Source of the DNA: Gammaproteobacteria bacterium
GTDB taxonomy: Bacteria > Pseudomonadota > Gammaproteobacteria > Xanthomonadales > Wenzhouxiangellaceae
NCBI GenBank assembly: GCA_021772975.1
Contig: JAJFKY010000001.1
Span: 186,001 to 250,000, forward strand
Direction: 5' to 3'
Length of the DNA: 64,000 nucleotides
Made by a program: the position numbers and the translations under genes. The notes under the pieces are model-generated. The model did not search any database, had not been told where the DNA came from, and saw nothing but the letters and a program-made list of their open reading frames with translations. Shown one piece after another: positions 45,407 to 55,876 of this stretch; position 1 is the first letter of the stretch; every line of letters begins with the position of its first letter.

Positions 45407-47152
45407 ATGCCTGGGAACTATAGATTAATCGCTCTCATCGTGGCCGCGCTGGTCGTACCAGCGGGCCTGACCGGCTGCCAGCAGCCGTCAACCGATCATC
45501 AGCCCACTGCCACAGTCCGGCACTACGATCTGATTATTCGCGATGGCAGTGTTTATGATGGCAGCGGAAATCCACCGCGGCGTACCAATCTGGCCATCCA
45601 CGGAGATCGGATCGCGGCGCTCGGACCATTGGATGATGCCAGCGCGGATCAGGTTCTGGATGCACGCGGACTGGCGGTCAGTCCGGGTTTTATCAATATG
45701 CTGTCATGGGCGCCGGTCAGCCTGCTGGAAGATGGCCGTTCGCAGAGTGACATCCGCCAGGGTGTAACCCTGGAAGTGTTCGGCGAGGGCTGGTCAATGG
45801 GGCCGTTAACCGATGCCATGCGGGCAGAAGCCATCCAGCAGCAGGGCGATATCAAATACTCCATGCCCTGGACAACTCTGAATGAATTCCTGGAGCACCT
45901 GGAAACGCGTGGCGTTGCCACCAATATCGCTTCGTTCGTGGGCGCAACGACGCTGCGTATCCATGCCATCGGCCGCGACGACCGGCCACCCAGCCCGGAC
46001 GAGTTGAACACTATGCAGGCGCTACTGCGCCAGGCCATGCAGGAAGGCGCACTGGGCGTCGGGTCCTCGTTGATCTACGCGCCCGCATTTTACGCCGACA
46101 CCGCTGAACTGACCGCACTGGCCAAAACCGCGGCTGAATTTGGCGGCAGCTATATTTCACATATCCGCTCCGAAGGGAATAACCTGCTGGAAGCGGTTGA
46201 CGAACTCATCCAGATAGCCCGTGACAGTGGCGCGGCGGCAGAAATCTACCACCTGAAAGCCGCTGGCGAGGCCAACTGGCCTAAGCTGGATGAGGTGTTT
46301 GCCAGGGTTAATCAGGCCCGCGCTGAAGGGCTGGATATTCGCGCCAATATGTACACCTACACGGCCGGCGCCACCGGCCTGAATGCCGCCATGCCCCCCT
46401 GGGTACAGGAGGGTGGGCACGCCGCCTGGGTAGCGCGTCTGCAGCAAGCCGATATCCGCACGCGTTTAATCGAGGAGATGCGCACGCCGACCGATGCCTG
46501 GGAAAACCTTTATATGGCAGCCGGTGGGCCGGAACAGGTTATTTTGATCGATTTTCGTTCCGCTGCGCTCAAGCCGCTGACCGGTAAAACCCTGGCCGAA
46601 GTCATGGCGATGCGCGGCACCGGCGCGGAACAGACCATGATCGATCTGGTGATTGAAGATGACAGCCGTGTGGGCGCAGTGTTTTTTCTGATGTCCGAAG
46701 ACAATGTTGCCGCCAAAATCGCGCAACCCTGGATGGGGTTTGGTTCGGATGAAGGCTCTTACACCAATGCTGGTGTATTTCTGAACAGCAGCGCACACCC
46801 CCGCGCCTATGGCACCTTTGCGCGTCTGCTGGGGCATTATGTCCGCGATCAGCAGGTCATCAGCCTCAGCGAAGCCATCCGCCGGCTGACCTCAATGCCG
46901 GCAGAGAATCTGAAAATTCGCGCCCGGGGTTTATTGAAGGCCGGTTATTTTGCTGACCTGGTGATCTTTGATCCGGCCACTGTCATCGATCACGCCAGTT
47001 ACACCGAGCCGCATCAGTACGCGACCGGGGTGCGGCATGTGCTGGTTAATGGCGAGCTGGTGCTGAAAGATGGCGAACACACCGGCGCCACCCCAGGGCT
47101 AGTGGTACGCGGACCGGGCTGGACCGGCCACACCGACACAGCCTTGGAATAA
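45407..47152 (+). CDS. Amidohydrolase-fold lipoprotein (N-acyl-D-amino-acid deacylase-like), HxH absent
   Basis: A 581-residue lipoprotein (signal ALVVPAGLTGC, lipobox LTGC). The fold is that of D-aminoacylase: YDLIIRDGSVYDG at the start, ISHIRSEGNNLLEAVDE and AEIYHLKAAG in the barrel, and GSDEGSYTN near the late metal Asp. The usual PGFIDxHTHxD is PGFINMLSWAP with no His pair, and the metal Cys position reads VFGEG. The same substitution seems typical of a subfamily, so activity cannot be ruled in or out; a one-metal mechanism is possible. Confidence 0.85.
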   Translation: MPGNYRLIALIVAALVVPAGLTGCQQPSTDHQPTATVRHYDLIIRDGSVYDGSGNPPRRTNLAIHGDRIAALGPLDDASADQVLDARGLAVSPGFINMLSWAPVSLLEDGRSQSDIRQGVTLEVFGEGWSMGPLTDAMRAEAIQQQGDIKYSMPWTTLNEFLEHLETRGVATNIASFVGATTLRIHAIGRDDRPPSPDELNTMQALLRQAMQEGALGVGSSLIYAPAFYADTAELTALAKTAAEFGGSYISHIRSEGNNLLEAVDELIQIARDSGAAAEIYHLKAAGEANWPKLDEVFARVNQARAEGLDIRANMYTYTAGATGLNAAMPPWVQEGGHAAWVARLQQADIRTRLIEEMRTPTDAWENLYMAAGGPEQVILIDFRSAALKPLTGKTLAEVMAMRGTGAEQTMIDLVIEDDSRVGAVFFLMSEDNVAAKIAQPWMGFGSDEGSYTNAGVFLNSSAHPRAYGTFARLLGHYVRDQQVISLSEAIRRLTSMPAENLKIRARGLLKAGYFADLVIFDPATVIDHASYTEPHQYATGVRHVLVNGELVLKDGEHTGATPGLVVRGPGWTGHTDTALE

Positions 47153-47158
47153 ACCCGC

Positions 47159-47644
47159 TTGCACGTTTTGTCTGCTATTGACCTGGTACTGCGCCCGGCC
47201 AGAATGACTGAGGCATCGGCGTTGAGCGCGCTGGCGCTGCGCTCCAAGGCACATTGGGGCTATTCGCCTGAATTCATTGCGGCCTGCCGGGATGAGATGA
47301 CGGTCAGCACCGCGACACTGCAACAGGCGGATTTATATTACGTGGTCGCCCTCCAGCAGAATATACTGTGTGGTTTTTACGCGTTACAGCAGCACGGCAA
47401 CCAATCCGTTGAGCTGGGTGCAATGTTTGTTGAACCGGCCATGATCGGCAAGGGTATCGGGCGTGCTTTGCTGAATCGGGCGAGGCAGCAGGCCAATGCA
47501 CTGGGTGCACGACGGATGATCATCCAAAGCGACCCGCACGCGGCGGACTTTTACCGCTCAACCGGGGCGCATCTGATCGGGCAACGCGCATCGGGCAGTA
47601 TTCCCGGCCGCTGGCTGCCCGAACTTCAGCTTGATCTGCCGTAA
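47159..47644 (+). CDS. GNAT-family N-acetyltransferase
   Basis: A 161-residue acetyltransferase. The fold starts at LVLRPARMTEASALSAL; the acetyl-CoA loop is FVEPAMIGKGIGRALLNRA with a Q/RxxGxG/A-like GKGIGRAL. A late SDPHAADFYRSTGA helix follows. The start is TTG 47159, since the next ATG would delete the first strand. It follows the lipoprotein by 6 bases. The substrate amine is unknown. Confidence 0.85.
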   Translation: MHVLSAIDLVLRPARMTEASALSALALRSKAHWGYSPEFIAACRDEMTVSTATLQQADLYYVVALQQNILCGFYALQQHGNQSVELGAMFVEPAMIGKGIGRALLNRARQQANALGARRMIIQSDPHAADFYRSTGAHLIGQRASGSIPGRWLPELQLDLP

Positions 47645-47669
47645 TGCTCAGGTCGGTATAGTGCTCCGA

Positions 47670-48539
47670 TTACAGTGCCAGGCCTGCCAGTGCCTGTTGC
47701 TCATTACTGCTGTGATAACGGCCTTTATCGTCCTGCGCCACAGCCGCCAATGCACAGCCGTGATCGTGGGTAAAAAACAGCCGCACGTCCCGTGCCAGCT
47801 TATCGGCCAGAAACCGGCGCTTTTCATCAATCAGTTTTTCCGGGTAACGGTCGTAGCCCATGGTTACCGGCAAGTGCACCCAGGCACGGCCCGGAATTAA
47901 ATCCGCACAGTAAACCACCCCGCCAGCGCCGTTCGCACCAGTTATTTCAGTCAGCATCAAACCGGGCGTATGCCCATGGCTGTAGCTGAACCGTATCCGC
48001 TCGCCCAGCCAGGGGTGCCGGTCACCTTCGATCAAGTGCAGACGGCCTGAATCCTGCAGTAGTTCATTCAAGCCGGGAATAAATGACGCCCGATCACGCG
48101 GGTGCGGATGCTGAGCCCGCCGCCAATGCTCCTGACCGACAAAAAACCTGGCGCGAGGAAACAGTAACTCCGCTGACTTGTCTTCCTGCCAGGAAGTCAG
48201 CAGACCACCGGCGTGATCAAAATGCAGATGGCTTAAAATGACCGCATCGATGTCGCTATGCTCAAGCCCTGCAGCCTGCAGCGATTCCAGCAGCACGTGC
48301 TGGTCCTCCATGACGCCATAACGATCTTTGTATTTAGGTTCGAAAAAAGTCCCGATGCCAGTCTCCAGCAGAATATTCCGGCCATCCAGATCCTTAACCA
48401 GCAGGCACCGGCAAGCCAGCGGTATCCGATGCTGCTCATCCGGCGCCACCCAGCGGGACCACAGTGCGCGCGGCACATTACCAAACATCGCGCCACCATC
48501 CAGACGTTGAGAATTGCCTTCAATTGACCAGAGGTTCAT
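47670..48539 (-). CDS. MBL-fold metallo-hydrolase
   Basis: A 289-residue metallo-beta-lactamase-fold protein. The zinc motif is complete: HLHFDHAGG (HxHxDH), [10 protein letters not shown], and a later [12 protein letters not shown] with the bridging Asp, followed by FFTHDHG. No signal peptide. Sequence pattern is of the lactonase/YtnP-like group, so a quorum-quenching or housekeeping ester role is conceivable but unproven. Convergent with the acetyltransferase. Confidence 0.9.
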   Translation of the reverse strand: MNLWSIEGNSQRLDGGAMFGNVPRALWSRWVAPDEQHRIPLACRCLLVKDLDGRNILLETGIGTFFEPKYKDRYGVMEDQHVLLESLQAAGLEHSDIDAVILSHLHFDHAGGLLTSWQEDKSAELLFPRARFFVGQEHWRRAQHPHPRDRASFIPGLNELLQDSGRLHLIEGDRHPWLGERIRFSYSHGHTPGLMLTEITGANGAGGVVYCADLIPGRAWVHLPVTMGYDRYPEKLIDEKRRFLADKLARDVRLFFTHDHGCALAAVAQDDKGRYHSSNEQQALAGLAL

Positions 48540-49240
48540 AAGGGGTTTTCGTATTTTGATTGCCGGGCATTATATCGGGTGGGAATTTTTATTTCGTCCT
48601 TATCCGCCTGTTTCGCCACTCACTGCGTGAGTTATAGCGTGTGACATTCCTGGCGCAACAAAGTCGCCAGAGAAGTATTTCCGACATTGTGTCCAGCTGC
48701 GTTAAAAAGCTTGTGACGGTGTCCTGCGTTGGGTCCTGGACCCAGCCTGCCCAAGCTGAAGTGGCAAGAAGATTAGCTGTGCTGTGTTGATTGCTTCTGG
48801 GTGTTAACTGACGGACCTGCACGCTGGATCTTAACCCAGCCTACGGTACTCTAAACTGTCATTCTAAACGCAGTGAAGAACCTCCACATGCTATTTGTAT
48901 AGCACAGCTGAAGAAGCTTTCGCCGCTCACTGCGTGAGCTGAGGCGACTGACTTTCTTGGCGCAAGAAAGTCAGCAAAGAAACATGGCCTGATTGCACAG
49001 GCCCTGCGGGCTTCCCTCAGCCTGCGGTGCTTAGCCGGGCACGCTTCGATGCGGCTTCCTGCCGCCTGGACCTGGGACAGCATCCCTGCTGTCCCACCCG
49101 CCACGCCCCACCGCGTTCGGCAGCTTAAATGGCGGGAAGAGAGGATAGCTTGCAGAGTCGTAGGCTGGGTTAAGACCAGCGTGCAGGTCTCTCAATTAAT
49201 TCCTGTCCATATATGTTCCTACACGGCTAGCGTGCGGAGA
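48540..49240. repeat. Mosaic island of several dispersed repeat families
   Basis: No gene is supported. Copies of one family at about 48725-48750 and 48815-48845 have an inverted partner at 49159-49188 (ACCTGCACGCTGG and CCAGCGTGCAGGT). A lone left arm of the palindromic family is at 48856-48885 (CTGTCATTCTAAACGCAGTG). A third family occurs at about 48598-48690 and 48910-48985 (CACTGCGTGAG then CTTGGCGCAAGAAAGTC or a decayed version). They look like accreted mobile debris. Confidence 0.75.
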
Positions 49241-49690
49241 TTCTTCACTGTGTTCAGAATGACAGCCTTTGCCGGGGCGGCAACCTTTGAAAATGCCCAA
49301 CACCATGCAGAACCCATAACATGTCATCCTGAGCGCCAGCGAAGGATCTCTCCACACTACCCATCAATCAAGCTCAAGAGATTCTTCACTGCGTTCAGAA
49401 TGACAGCCTTTGCCGGGGCGGCAACCATTGAAAATACCCAACACCCATGCAGAATTCATACTGTCATCCTGAGCGCCAGCGAAGGATCTGCTCAATCTAT
49501 CCGTCGTTTTCCAACCGGAAAAGATTCTTCACTGCGTTCAGAATGACAGCCTTTGCCGGGGCGGCAACCTTTGAGTGCCCAACACCCATGCAGAACTCAT
49601 ACATGTCATCCTGAGCGCCAGCGAAGGATCTGCTCAATCTATCCGCCGGTTTCCAACCGGAAAAGATTCTTCACTGCGTTCAGAATGACA
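49237..49690. repeat. Second tandem array of hairpin-forming palindromes (about 140-bp period)
   Basis: Left arms TGTCATCCTGAGCGCCAGCG start at 49322, 49462 and 49604; right arms ending TTCAGAATGACA close near 49264, 49405, 49548 and 49690. Between palindromes lies a spacer of about 50-55 bases (containing CCTTTGCCGGGGCGGCAACC) that differs from the spacer of the 6.3-kb array but is repeated here. The loop CACTACCCATCAATC is shared with the other locus in the first copy. It abuts the 3' end of glnS. Confidence 0.88.
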
Positions 49691-49726
49691 ACTTAAAGTG
49701 CAGAGAAAACCTCCGCAAAACCCACC

Positions 49727-51415
49727 TCACCCGGCTACTTTCGCCCAGGTATCACGCAACGCCACGGTGCGGTTAAACACCAGCTTTTCGGGGCTGGAAT
49801 CCTGATCCACGACAAAATAGCCGGTCCGTTCAAACTGACAGAAATCACCAGGCTCGGCTTCCCCCAGAGACGGTTCAACCACCGCATCACTAAGCACTTC
49901 CAGTGATTCAGCGTTAAGCATATCCGTGAATTCACGCTGCTTATCCGCCAATGGATTGGCGACATTAAACAGACGGTCATACAAACGCACTTCAGCAGGC
50001 AAGCCGTGCTCGGCGGAAACCCAGTGAATGGTGCCTTTGACCTTACGTCCGGCGCCCGGCTGGCCAGAGATAGTGTCCGGATCATAACTGCAGTGCAACT
50101 CGATCACACGGCCTGTTGCATCCTCAATAACCTCATTGCATTGAATGATAAAGGCATTACGCAGCCGTACTTCTCCACCCGGCTTCAGACGGAAAAACTT
50201 CTTGGGTGCGTCCAGCATGAAGTCACTCTGCTCAATATATAACTCACGGGTAATGGGCACTTTGCGGCTGCCAAATTCAGGCTTCTGCGGATGCCGGGCG
50301 GCGCCCACCCACTGGGTGTCGTCTGGTGGGAAATTGGTCAGTATGATTTTCAGCGGGTTGAGCACCGCCATAGCCCGCGGCGCGGTTTCGTTGAGCTCAT
50401 TGCGTACCGCATTTTCCAGCACACTCATGGGAATAATGCTTTCCGATTTAGACACCCCGACACTTTCCCAGAATTCCCGCACCGCGGCCGGCGGATACCC
50501 ACGTCGGCGGATACCCGCAATAGTGGGCATGCGCGGATCATCCCAGTCCGCCACGTGGCCCGCTTCGATCAATTGCCGCAGGCGCCGTTTGCTTAACACC
50601 GTAAAATCCAGATTGCCGCGTGAAAACTCTATCTGCTGCGGATGGCAACCAATCGAGATGTTGTCGAGAATCCAGTCATACAACGGGCGATGATCTTCAA
50701 ACTCCAACGTACACAGCGAATGCGTGATGCCTTCAATGGCATCCGATACGCAATGGGCAAAATCGTACATCGGATAAATACACCACTCATCGCCGGTGCG
50801 CTGATGGTGCGCCCGGCGGATCCGATAGAGCACCGGATCGCGCATATTGATGTTGCCGGAACGCATATCAATTTTGGCCCGCAACACCCGTTCGCCATCA
50901 GCAAATTCACCATTCTTCATGCGCTCGAACAGCTCCAGGCTTTCGGCGCTCGGCCGATCGCGGTCCGGACTGTTTCTGCCTGGTTCGGTCAGCGTGCCGC
51001 GATATTCGCGAATCTGCTCAGCCGGCAAACTGTCCACGTAGGCTTTATCGCTTGCAATCAATTCACGCGCAAATCCGTACAGTTGCTCAAAATAATCGGA
51101 AGCATGCCGCAATTCGGCCCACTCAAAACCCAGCCAGCGGACATCATCCATAATCCGCTCATAAAACAATGCTTCTTCCTTGAGTGGATTGGTATCATCA
51201 AAACGCAGGTTGGTTTGGCCATTGAATTCCTGCGCCATGCTGAAATTCAGGCAAATCGATTTGGCATGCCCGATATGCAGATAACCATTGGGTTCGGGCG
51301 GAAACCGGGTGATCACCTGGCCATCATTTTTGCCTGCCGCGACATCGTCGCGAATACGGTTGCGAATAAAATGAGTAACTGGTGCGTGGTCCGGTTTGTG
51401 CGCGGCGTCAGTCAT
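49727..51415 (-). CDS. glnS: Glutaminyl-tRNA synthetase
   Basis: A 562-residue class I synthetase close to the 554 of E. coli. [17 protein letters not shown] holds the HIGH motif (47-50); [16 protein letters not shown] is the KMSKS counterpart; [10 protein letters not shown] is the ATP/amino-acid region, and the C-terminal beta-barrel anticodon domains are present. ATG 51415 gives the standard N-terminus ([17 protein letters not shown]); an upstream TTG at 51448 would add 11 residues. The 3' end is followed at once by the repeat array. Confidence 0.96.
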   Translation of the reverse strand: MTDAAHKPDHAPVTHFIRNRIRDDVAAGKNDGQVITRFPPEPNGYLHIGHAKSICLNFSMAQEFNGQTNLRFDDTNPLKEEALFYERIMDDVRWLGFEWAELRHASDYFEQLYGFARELIASDKAYVDSLPAEQIREYRGTLTEPGRNSPDRDRPSAESLELFERMKNGEFADGERVLRAKIDMRSGNINMRDPVLYRIRRAHHQRTGDEWCIYPMYDFAHCVSDAIEGITHSLCTLEFEDHRPLYDWILDNISIGCHPQQIEFSRGNLDFTVLSKRRLRQLIEAGHVADWDDPRMPTIAGIRRRGYPPAAVREFWESVGVSKSESIIPMSVLENAVRNELNETAPRAMAVLNPLKIILTNFPPDDTQWVGAARHPQKPEFGSRKVPITRELYIEQSDFMLDAPKKFFRLKPGGEVRLRNAFIIQCNEVIEDATGRVIELHCSYDPDTISGQPGAGRKVKGTIHWVSAEHGLPAEVRLYDRLFNVANPLADKQREFTDMLNAESLEVLSDAVVEPSLGEAEPGDFCQFERTGYFVVDQDSSPEKLVFNRTVALRDTWAKVAG

Positions 51416-51651
51416 GGGCAATAGGGCTTGGTCAGTGGTAACAGACAATTGTAGCCCAACCCTGCGCTAAAATAATGTCTCATCAGGATTAAGCTAAACT
51501 GACCTGATGGCCGTGGCGCAGGCGTTGAGCATGCTGAGCTGCCCGGTTTCAGCCGATCCGGTGTTCTGCATTGGGTGATACGCAGCAATTAACTTAACAG
51601 TTTAGACCCGCATTGGTGTTCACATCGGTGCCTGACTTCCGGGAATAACTT

Positions 51652-52977
51652 ATGACAGCAAGCAAGCAAAAATCATCTTCAGGTTCCGGCCTGAGCCTCA
51701 ACACGCGGATCATGATTGGCCTGTTCGCAGGCATCGCCGCCGGGTTGCTGCTGCGGCTGATGCCGGGCAACTGGATTGATGTGTTCCTGATCGATGGGTT
51801 GTTTCAGATTGTCGGCAGGCTGTTTATCAATGCCTTGCAGATGCTGGTGGTGCCGCTGGTAGTAGTGTCACTGATCTGCGGCGCCAGTGCTCTGGGCGAC
51901 CCTGCCCGCTTAGGCCGGCTGGGCGGTAAAACGCTGTTGCTGTATCTGTTGACCACCGGCGTAGCGGTGACCATCGCTATCACCGCCGGGGTGCTGGTAC
52001 AGCCAGGCGCAGGCGCCGATCTGAGCAGCGCGGCTGAATACACCGGCGCCGCGGCGCCCTCGCTGGTAGAGGTATTGACCAACCTGGTTCCCAAAAACCC
52101 CGTTGCGGCCATGGCCAGCGGCAATATGATTCCAATTATCGTATTTTCACTGCTGATCGGGGTGGCGCTGACCATGTCCGGCGAACCCGGCAAACGTACC
52201 CGGGCATTTTTTGAGGACTTTAATGACGTAATCATGAAACTGGTCAGCATCGTGATGTATGTGGCGCCGTATGGCGTATTTGCGCTGATCACGCGGCTGG
52301 CGGCTACCACCGGCGGGGAAATTTTTGGCAATCTGGCCGTGTATATCCTGCTGGTGCTGGGGATGCTGCTGCTGCACCTGCTGGTGACCTACCCGCTGGT
52401 ATTGACGCTGTTTACCGGTTTGAATCCATTGACCTTCCTGAAAAAAATGCGCGCTGCCTGGCTGTTTGCGTTTTCCACCGCGAGCAGCAACGCCACGATT
52501 CCGGTCACCCTGGATACGGTCGAAAACCGCTTGGGCGCGCATAATAATGTGGCCTCTTTTACCGTTCCGCTGGGAGCCACCATTAATATGGATGGCACCG
52601 CCATCATGCAGGGCATCGCGACCGCCTTTATTGCTCAGGCTTACGGGGTTGATCTGAGTATCAGCCAGTACCTGACCGTGGTGCTGATGGTCATCATGGC
52701 ATCCATCGGCGCGGCCGGCGTACCCGGAGTAGGCATCATTTTGCTGGCCACCGTGCTGATCCAGGTGGGCCTGCCACAGGAAGGCATCGCTCTGATTATC
52801 GGCGTCGACCGGATTCTGGATATGGCGCGCACGGCGGTCAATATCACCGGTGATGCGATGGTAACCACGGTGGTGGCCAAATCAGAAGGTGAACTGGATG
52901 AGGCTGTTTATAACGATCCCGAGGCAGGCGTTATCCGCGACCACGATAAGCTGGAGGCAGCGCCAAGCACGGTCTAA
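51652..52977 (+). CDS. DAACS-family dicarboxylate/amino-acid:cation symporter
   Basis: A 441-residue membrane transporter with about eight transmembrane helices and the family re-entrant loop. Signatures are TASSNATIPVTLDTVE (HP1, usually SSSSATLP), INMDGTAIMQG (TM7 NMDGT), PGVGIILLATVL and GVDRILDMARTAVNITGD (TM8). Substrate is probably glutamate/aspartate or a C4-dicarboxylate with Na+ or H+. An acidic 25-residue tail follows. Divergent from glnS, convergent with speE. Confidence 0.93.
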   Translation: MTASKQKSSSGSGLSLNTRIMIGLFAGIAAGLLLRLMPGNWIDVFLIDGLFQIVGRLFINALQMLVVPLVVVSLICGASALGDPARLGRLGGKTLLLYLLTTGVAVTIAITAGVLVQPGAGADLSSAAEYTGAAAPSLVEVLTNLVPKNPVAAMASGNMIPIIVFSLLIGVALTMSGEPGKRTRAFFEDFNDVIMKLVSIVMYVAPYGVFALITRLAATTGGEIFGNLAVYILLVLGMLLLHLLVTYPLVLTLFTGLNPLTFLKKMRAAWLFAFSTASSNATIPVTLDTVENRLGAHNNVASFTVPLGATINMDGTAIMQGIATAFIAQAYGVDLSISQYLTVVLMVIMASIGAAGVPGVGIILLATVLIQVGLPQEGIALIIGVDRILDMARTAVNITGDAMVTTVVAKSEGELDEAVYNDPEAGVIRDHDKLEAAPSTV

Positions 52978-53000
52978 TCCTGCTCGCCCCAAGGCGGTTC

Positions 53001-53912
53001 TTACAATCCGGACTCTTGCAGTACTTTGCGCAGAAACGGTGGCTCAGTGAGCGCGCCACGGTGACAGGCTGCGGTGTAGTATTTTGTCTCAAACGATCTG
53101 GCTCTGGAGTCCTGCTCGCGAAACGCATCCAATGAATGATCACCTTTCACGGCCAGCGTGGCACTCCACCAGCCGGAGGGGTAACAGGGTTGAGGAAACC
53201 CCAGGGTGCGCATATCCGTGAAACCGGCCTGGCGCATATTCTCACGAATGCCTTTGATCAACGGTTGATGAATCAGTGGTGATTCACTCTGCTGCACCAG
53301 CAGGCCTCCGCTACGCAATACCCGAAAGCAATCGCTGACAAAGCCAGGGCCGAACAAGCCTTCAGCTGGACCGATAGGATCAGTGGAATCAATAATTATG
53401 CTATCTGCGCTGGCATCCGGGGCGTGCTTGATCCAGGCCAGGCCATCGTCAAATAACAATCGGGCGCGCGGATCACTATTGCTAACGCACAATTCCGGAA
53501 AATAAATCTCCGCCAGGCGGGTCACCTGTTCATCGATATCAATCTGAACCGCGCTGCGCACACTGGCATGCTTGAGCACTTCGCGCAGGGTGCCACAATC
53601 CCCACCACCGATAATCACCACATCACGAGGCTGACCATGGGTAAACAGAGCGGGATGGGTCATCATTTCGTGGTACAGAAAATTATCCCGACTGGTCAGC
53701 ATGACGCAGCCATCGATACTCATCAGCCTGCCATATGATTCAGTCGCAAATATCTCAATGTGCTGATAAGGCGTACGCCGCGCATCCAGACGCGCGGCCG
53801 TCAGACGCCAGCTTTGCGCGGTTCCAGCAGGCTCATAGACTTCAGAAAACCAGGGCGTTTGGGTATCTCGTTGTTCGGGCAGCATCGTTGGTTCACAGCT
53901 CAGACTAATCAT
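53001..53912 (-). CDS. speE: Polyamine aminopropyltransferase (spermidine synthase)
   Basis: A 303-residue SpeE transferring an aminopropyl group from decarboxylated SAM to putrescine. LTSRDNFLYHEMMTHPAL contains the Tyr/His substrate site, VIIGGGDCGTLREVLKH is the nucleotide loop (GGGDxG), IIIDSTDPIGPAEGLFG the gate/Asp pair. Length is in the normal range. It diverges from speA across 71 bases, an arrangement for co-control. Convergent with the symporter. Confidence 0.95.
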   Translation of the reverse strand: MISLSCEPTMLPEQRDTQTPWFSEVYEPAGTAQSWRLTAARLDARRTPYQHIEIFATESYGRLMSIDGCVMLTSRDNFLYHEMMTHPALFTHGQPRDVVIIGGGDCGTLREVLKHASVRSAVQIDIDEQVTRLAEIYFPELCVSNSDPRARLLFDDGLAWIKHAPDASADSIIIDSTDPIGPAEGLFGPGFVSDCFRVLRSGGLLVQQSESPLIHQPLIKGIRENMRQAGFTDMRTLGFPQPCYPSGWWSATLAVKGDHSLDAFREQDSRARSFETKYYTAACHRGALTEPPFLRKVLQESGL

Positions 53913-53983
53913 GGCCGGGCGATTTTAACTGTATTGCCGCACAAAACGCTAAAATGCCTCCTTTTGACTGCTAGATTCAGCGT

Positions 53984-55876
53984 ATGACCGAAACCTGGAG
54001 CAGCCAGCAGGCTGGCGAAGCTTATGCCATGCCTAACTGGTCAGAAGGGCTGTTTGCCATTGACGAACATGGCCAGTTGGGCGTCAGTCTGGACGGACTT
54101 CCGGTTACCGCGCTCACGCAACTGGCCGATCAGGCCCGGCAACGGGGATTGCGGCTACCACTGCTGTTGCGTTTTCCGCAAATCCTGCGGCAGCGCGCGG
54201 ATAATCTCCGCCAGGCTTTCCAGAAGGCTTTACAGGCCCAGCGCTTACCGGTCGCTTTTACCCCGGTCTATCCGATTAAAGTCAATCAGCAGCGCAGCGT
54301 GGTTGAAACCCTGGTACATCAGGCAGGCTGCGGCCTGGAAGTGGGCAGTAAGCCCGAATTGATGGCCGCGCTGGCCATCAGTCCACCCGGCGGGTTGCTG
54401 ATCTGCAACGGCTATAAGGATCGTGCGTATATTCGGCTGGCTCTGATCGGCCGACTGCTGGGGTTAAATACCATCATCGTGATTGAAAAGCCGGATGAAT
54501 TACCGCTGGTGCAGGCAGCCGCGACGGACTTACAGGTGCAGCCAGTGCTGGGGGTGCGTATCCGACTGGCGTCGCTGGGCGCGGGTAACTGGCAGAACAC
54601 CGGCGGCGAGCGCGCTAAATTCGGCCTTGCCGCCAGCCAGTTGCTGGAACTGGTGGAATGGCTGCGCGAGTGCGACCACCTGGACTGGCTGCAGTTGTTG
54701 CATTTCCATATGGGTTCACAGATCGCCAATCTGCGTGATATTCGCAATGGCGTACAGGAAGCGAGCCGCTATTTTGTGGAACTGCAAAAGCTCGGTTGTC
54801 CGATCACCACGCTGGACATCGGCGGTGGTCTGGGTGTGGATTACGAGGGTGCACGCAGCCGCGGCGCCTGCTCCATGAACTACAGCGTGAGCCAATACGC
54901 TGAATGCGTGGTTGAGGGCATAGTGGATGTATGCGCTCGGCATCAACTGCCGGTACCCGCCCTGGTGTCTGAATCAGGCCGGGCATTAACCGCTCATCAT
55001 GCCGTGCTGATTACGCCGGTGGTGGCGGCGGAGGGCATGCCGGCCTGGACGCCGGCTGATAGCAGCTCAGCTCAGGACCGCCTGCAACTGGATCAGCAGC
55101 CACTGCTGCAGGCCATGTTTGCGCACCTGCAGAACCCGGATCGGCTATCGCCGGAAGAGTTATGGCTGGAGGCCAGTTCACTGCTGCAACATGCCCGACA
55201 GGAATTCGCGCACGGCAACGTTTCGCTGCAGCAGCGCGCCTATATGGAGCAATGGTATTTCTATTTGCTGCGGCAGATCCCGCCACGCCTGGATTTACGC
55301 TATCGCCGGCACCGGCAACTGGATGAAAAGCTGCAGCACAAGCTATCGGATAAATACTTTATCAATCTGTCGATTTTCCAGTCTTTGCCGGATATCTGGG
55401 CGCTGGATCAGGTCTTTCCGATTATGCCCCTGCAGCGCCTGCATGAAATCCCGGATAACCATGCAGTACTGGAGGATTTGACCTGTGACTCGGATGGCCG
55501 GATCGATCGATATGTTGATCTGAGTGGGATTGAAGCAACTTTGCGTGTGCATCGCATCAGCCCGGGAGAACAGTATCTGCTGGGTATTTTTATGACCGGC
55601 GCCTATCAGGAAACCCTGGGCGACATCCACAACCTGTTTGGCGATACCGATGCGGTCGATGTGAACATTTCCGCACAGGCTGTGGAATTCAGCAATCTCC
55701 GGCATGGCGATACCGCCAGTGGTCTACTGGAATATGTGGGTTATCAAGCTGATCAGTTGCAGGCGCAATACCTTGAGAAGATTACCCGCGCGGAGCTTGG
55801 AACTGAGTTGAGCACCCTGCTCAGCAGTGAATTGCAGGCTGGCCTGCACGGCTACACTTATTTAGGAACGAATTAA
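53984..55876 (+). CDS. speA: Biosynthetic arginine decarboxylase
   Basis: A 630-residue fold-III PLP decarboxylase making agmatine from arginine. PLP Lys99 lies in VYPIKVNQ; HFHMGSQIANLR and DIGGGLGVDYEG form the phosphate site; SESGRALTAHHAVLI the C-terminal barrel. Length matches SpeA (about 630-660). Together with divergent speE it supplies polyamines; an agmatine-to-putrescine enzyme was not seen in the window. Stop is directly followed by the next gene's ATG. Confidence 0.96.
   Translation: MTETWSSQQAGEAYAMPNWSEGLFAIDEHGQLGVSLDGLPVTALTQLADQARQRGLRLPLLLRFPQILRQRADNLRQAFQKALQAQRLPVAFTPVYPIKVNQQRSVVETLVHQAGCGLEVGSKPELMAALAISPPGGLLICNGYKDRAYIRLALIGRLLGLNTIIVIEKPDELPLVQAAATDLQVQPVLGVRIRLASLGAGNWQNTGGERAKFGLAASQLLELVEWLRECDHLDWLQLLHFHMGSQIANLRDIRNGVQEASRYFVELQKLGCPITTLDIGGGLGVDYEGARSRGACSMNYSVSQYAECVVEGIVDVCARHQLPVPALVSESGRALTAHHAVLITPVVAAEGMPAWTPADSSSAQDRLQLDQQPLLQAMFAHLQNPDRLSPEELWLEASSLLQHARQEFAHGNVSLQQRAYMEQWYFYLLRQIPPRLDLRYRRHRQLDEKLQHKLSDKYFINLSIFQSLPDIWALDQVFPIMPLQRLHEIPDNHAVLEDLTCDSDGRIDRYVDLSGIEATLRVHRISPGEQYLLGIFMTGAYQETLGDIHNLFGDTDAVDVNISAQAVEFSNLRHGDTASGLLEYVGYQADQLQAQYLEKITRAELGTELSTLLSSELQAGLHGYTYLGTN

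Noticed and set aside
49237-49690. Impression of a CRISPR-like array from regular repeats
   Set aside because: Repeats are long palindromes with spacers that are copies of each other, not unique, and there are no cas genes.
53913-53983. A clear sigma-70 promoter between speE and speA
   Set aside because: TTGCCG and TAAAAT-like boxes are present but at wrong spacing, so I do not list one.
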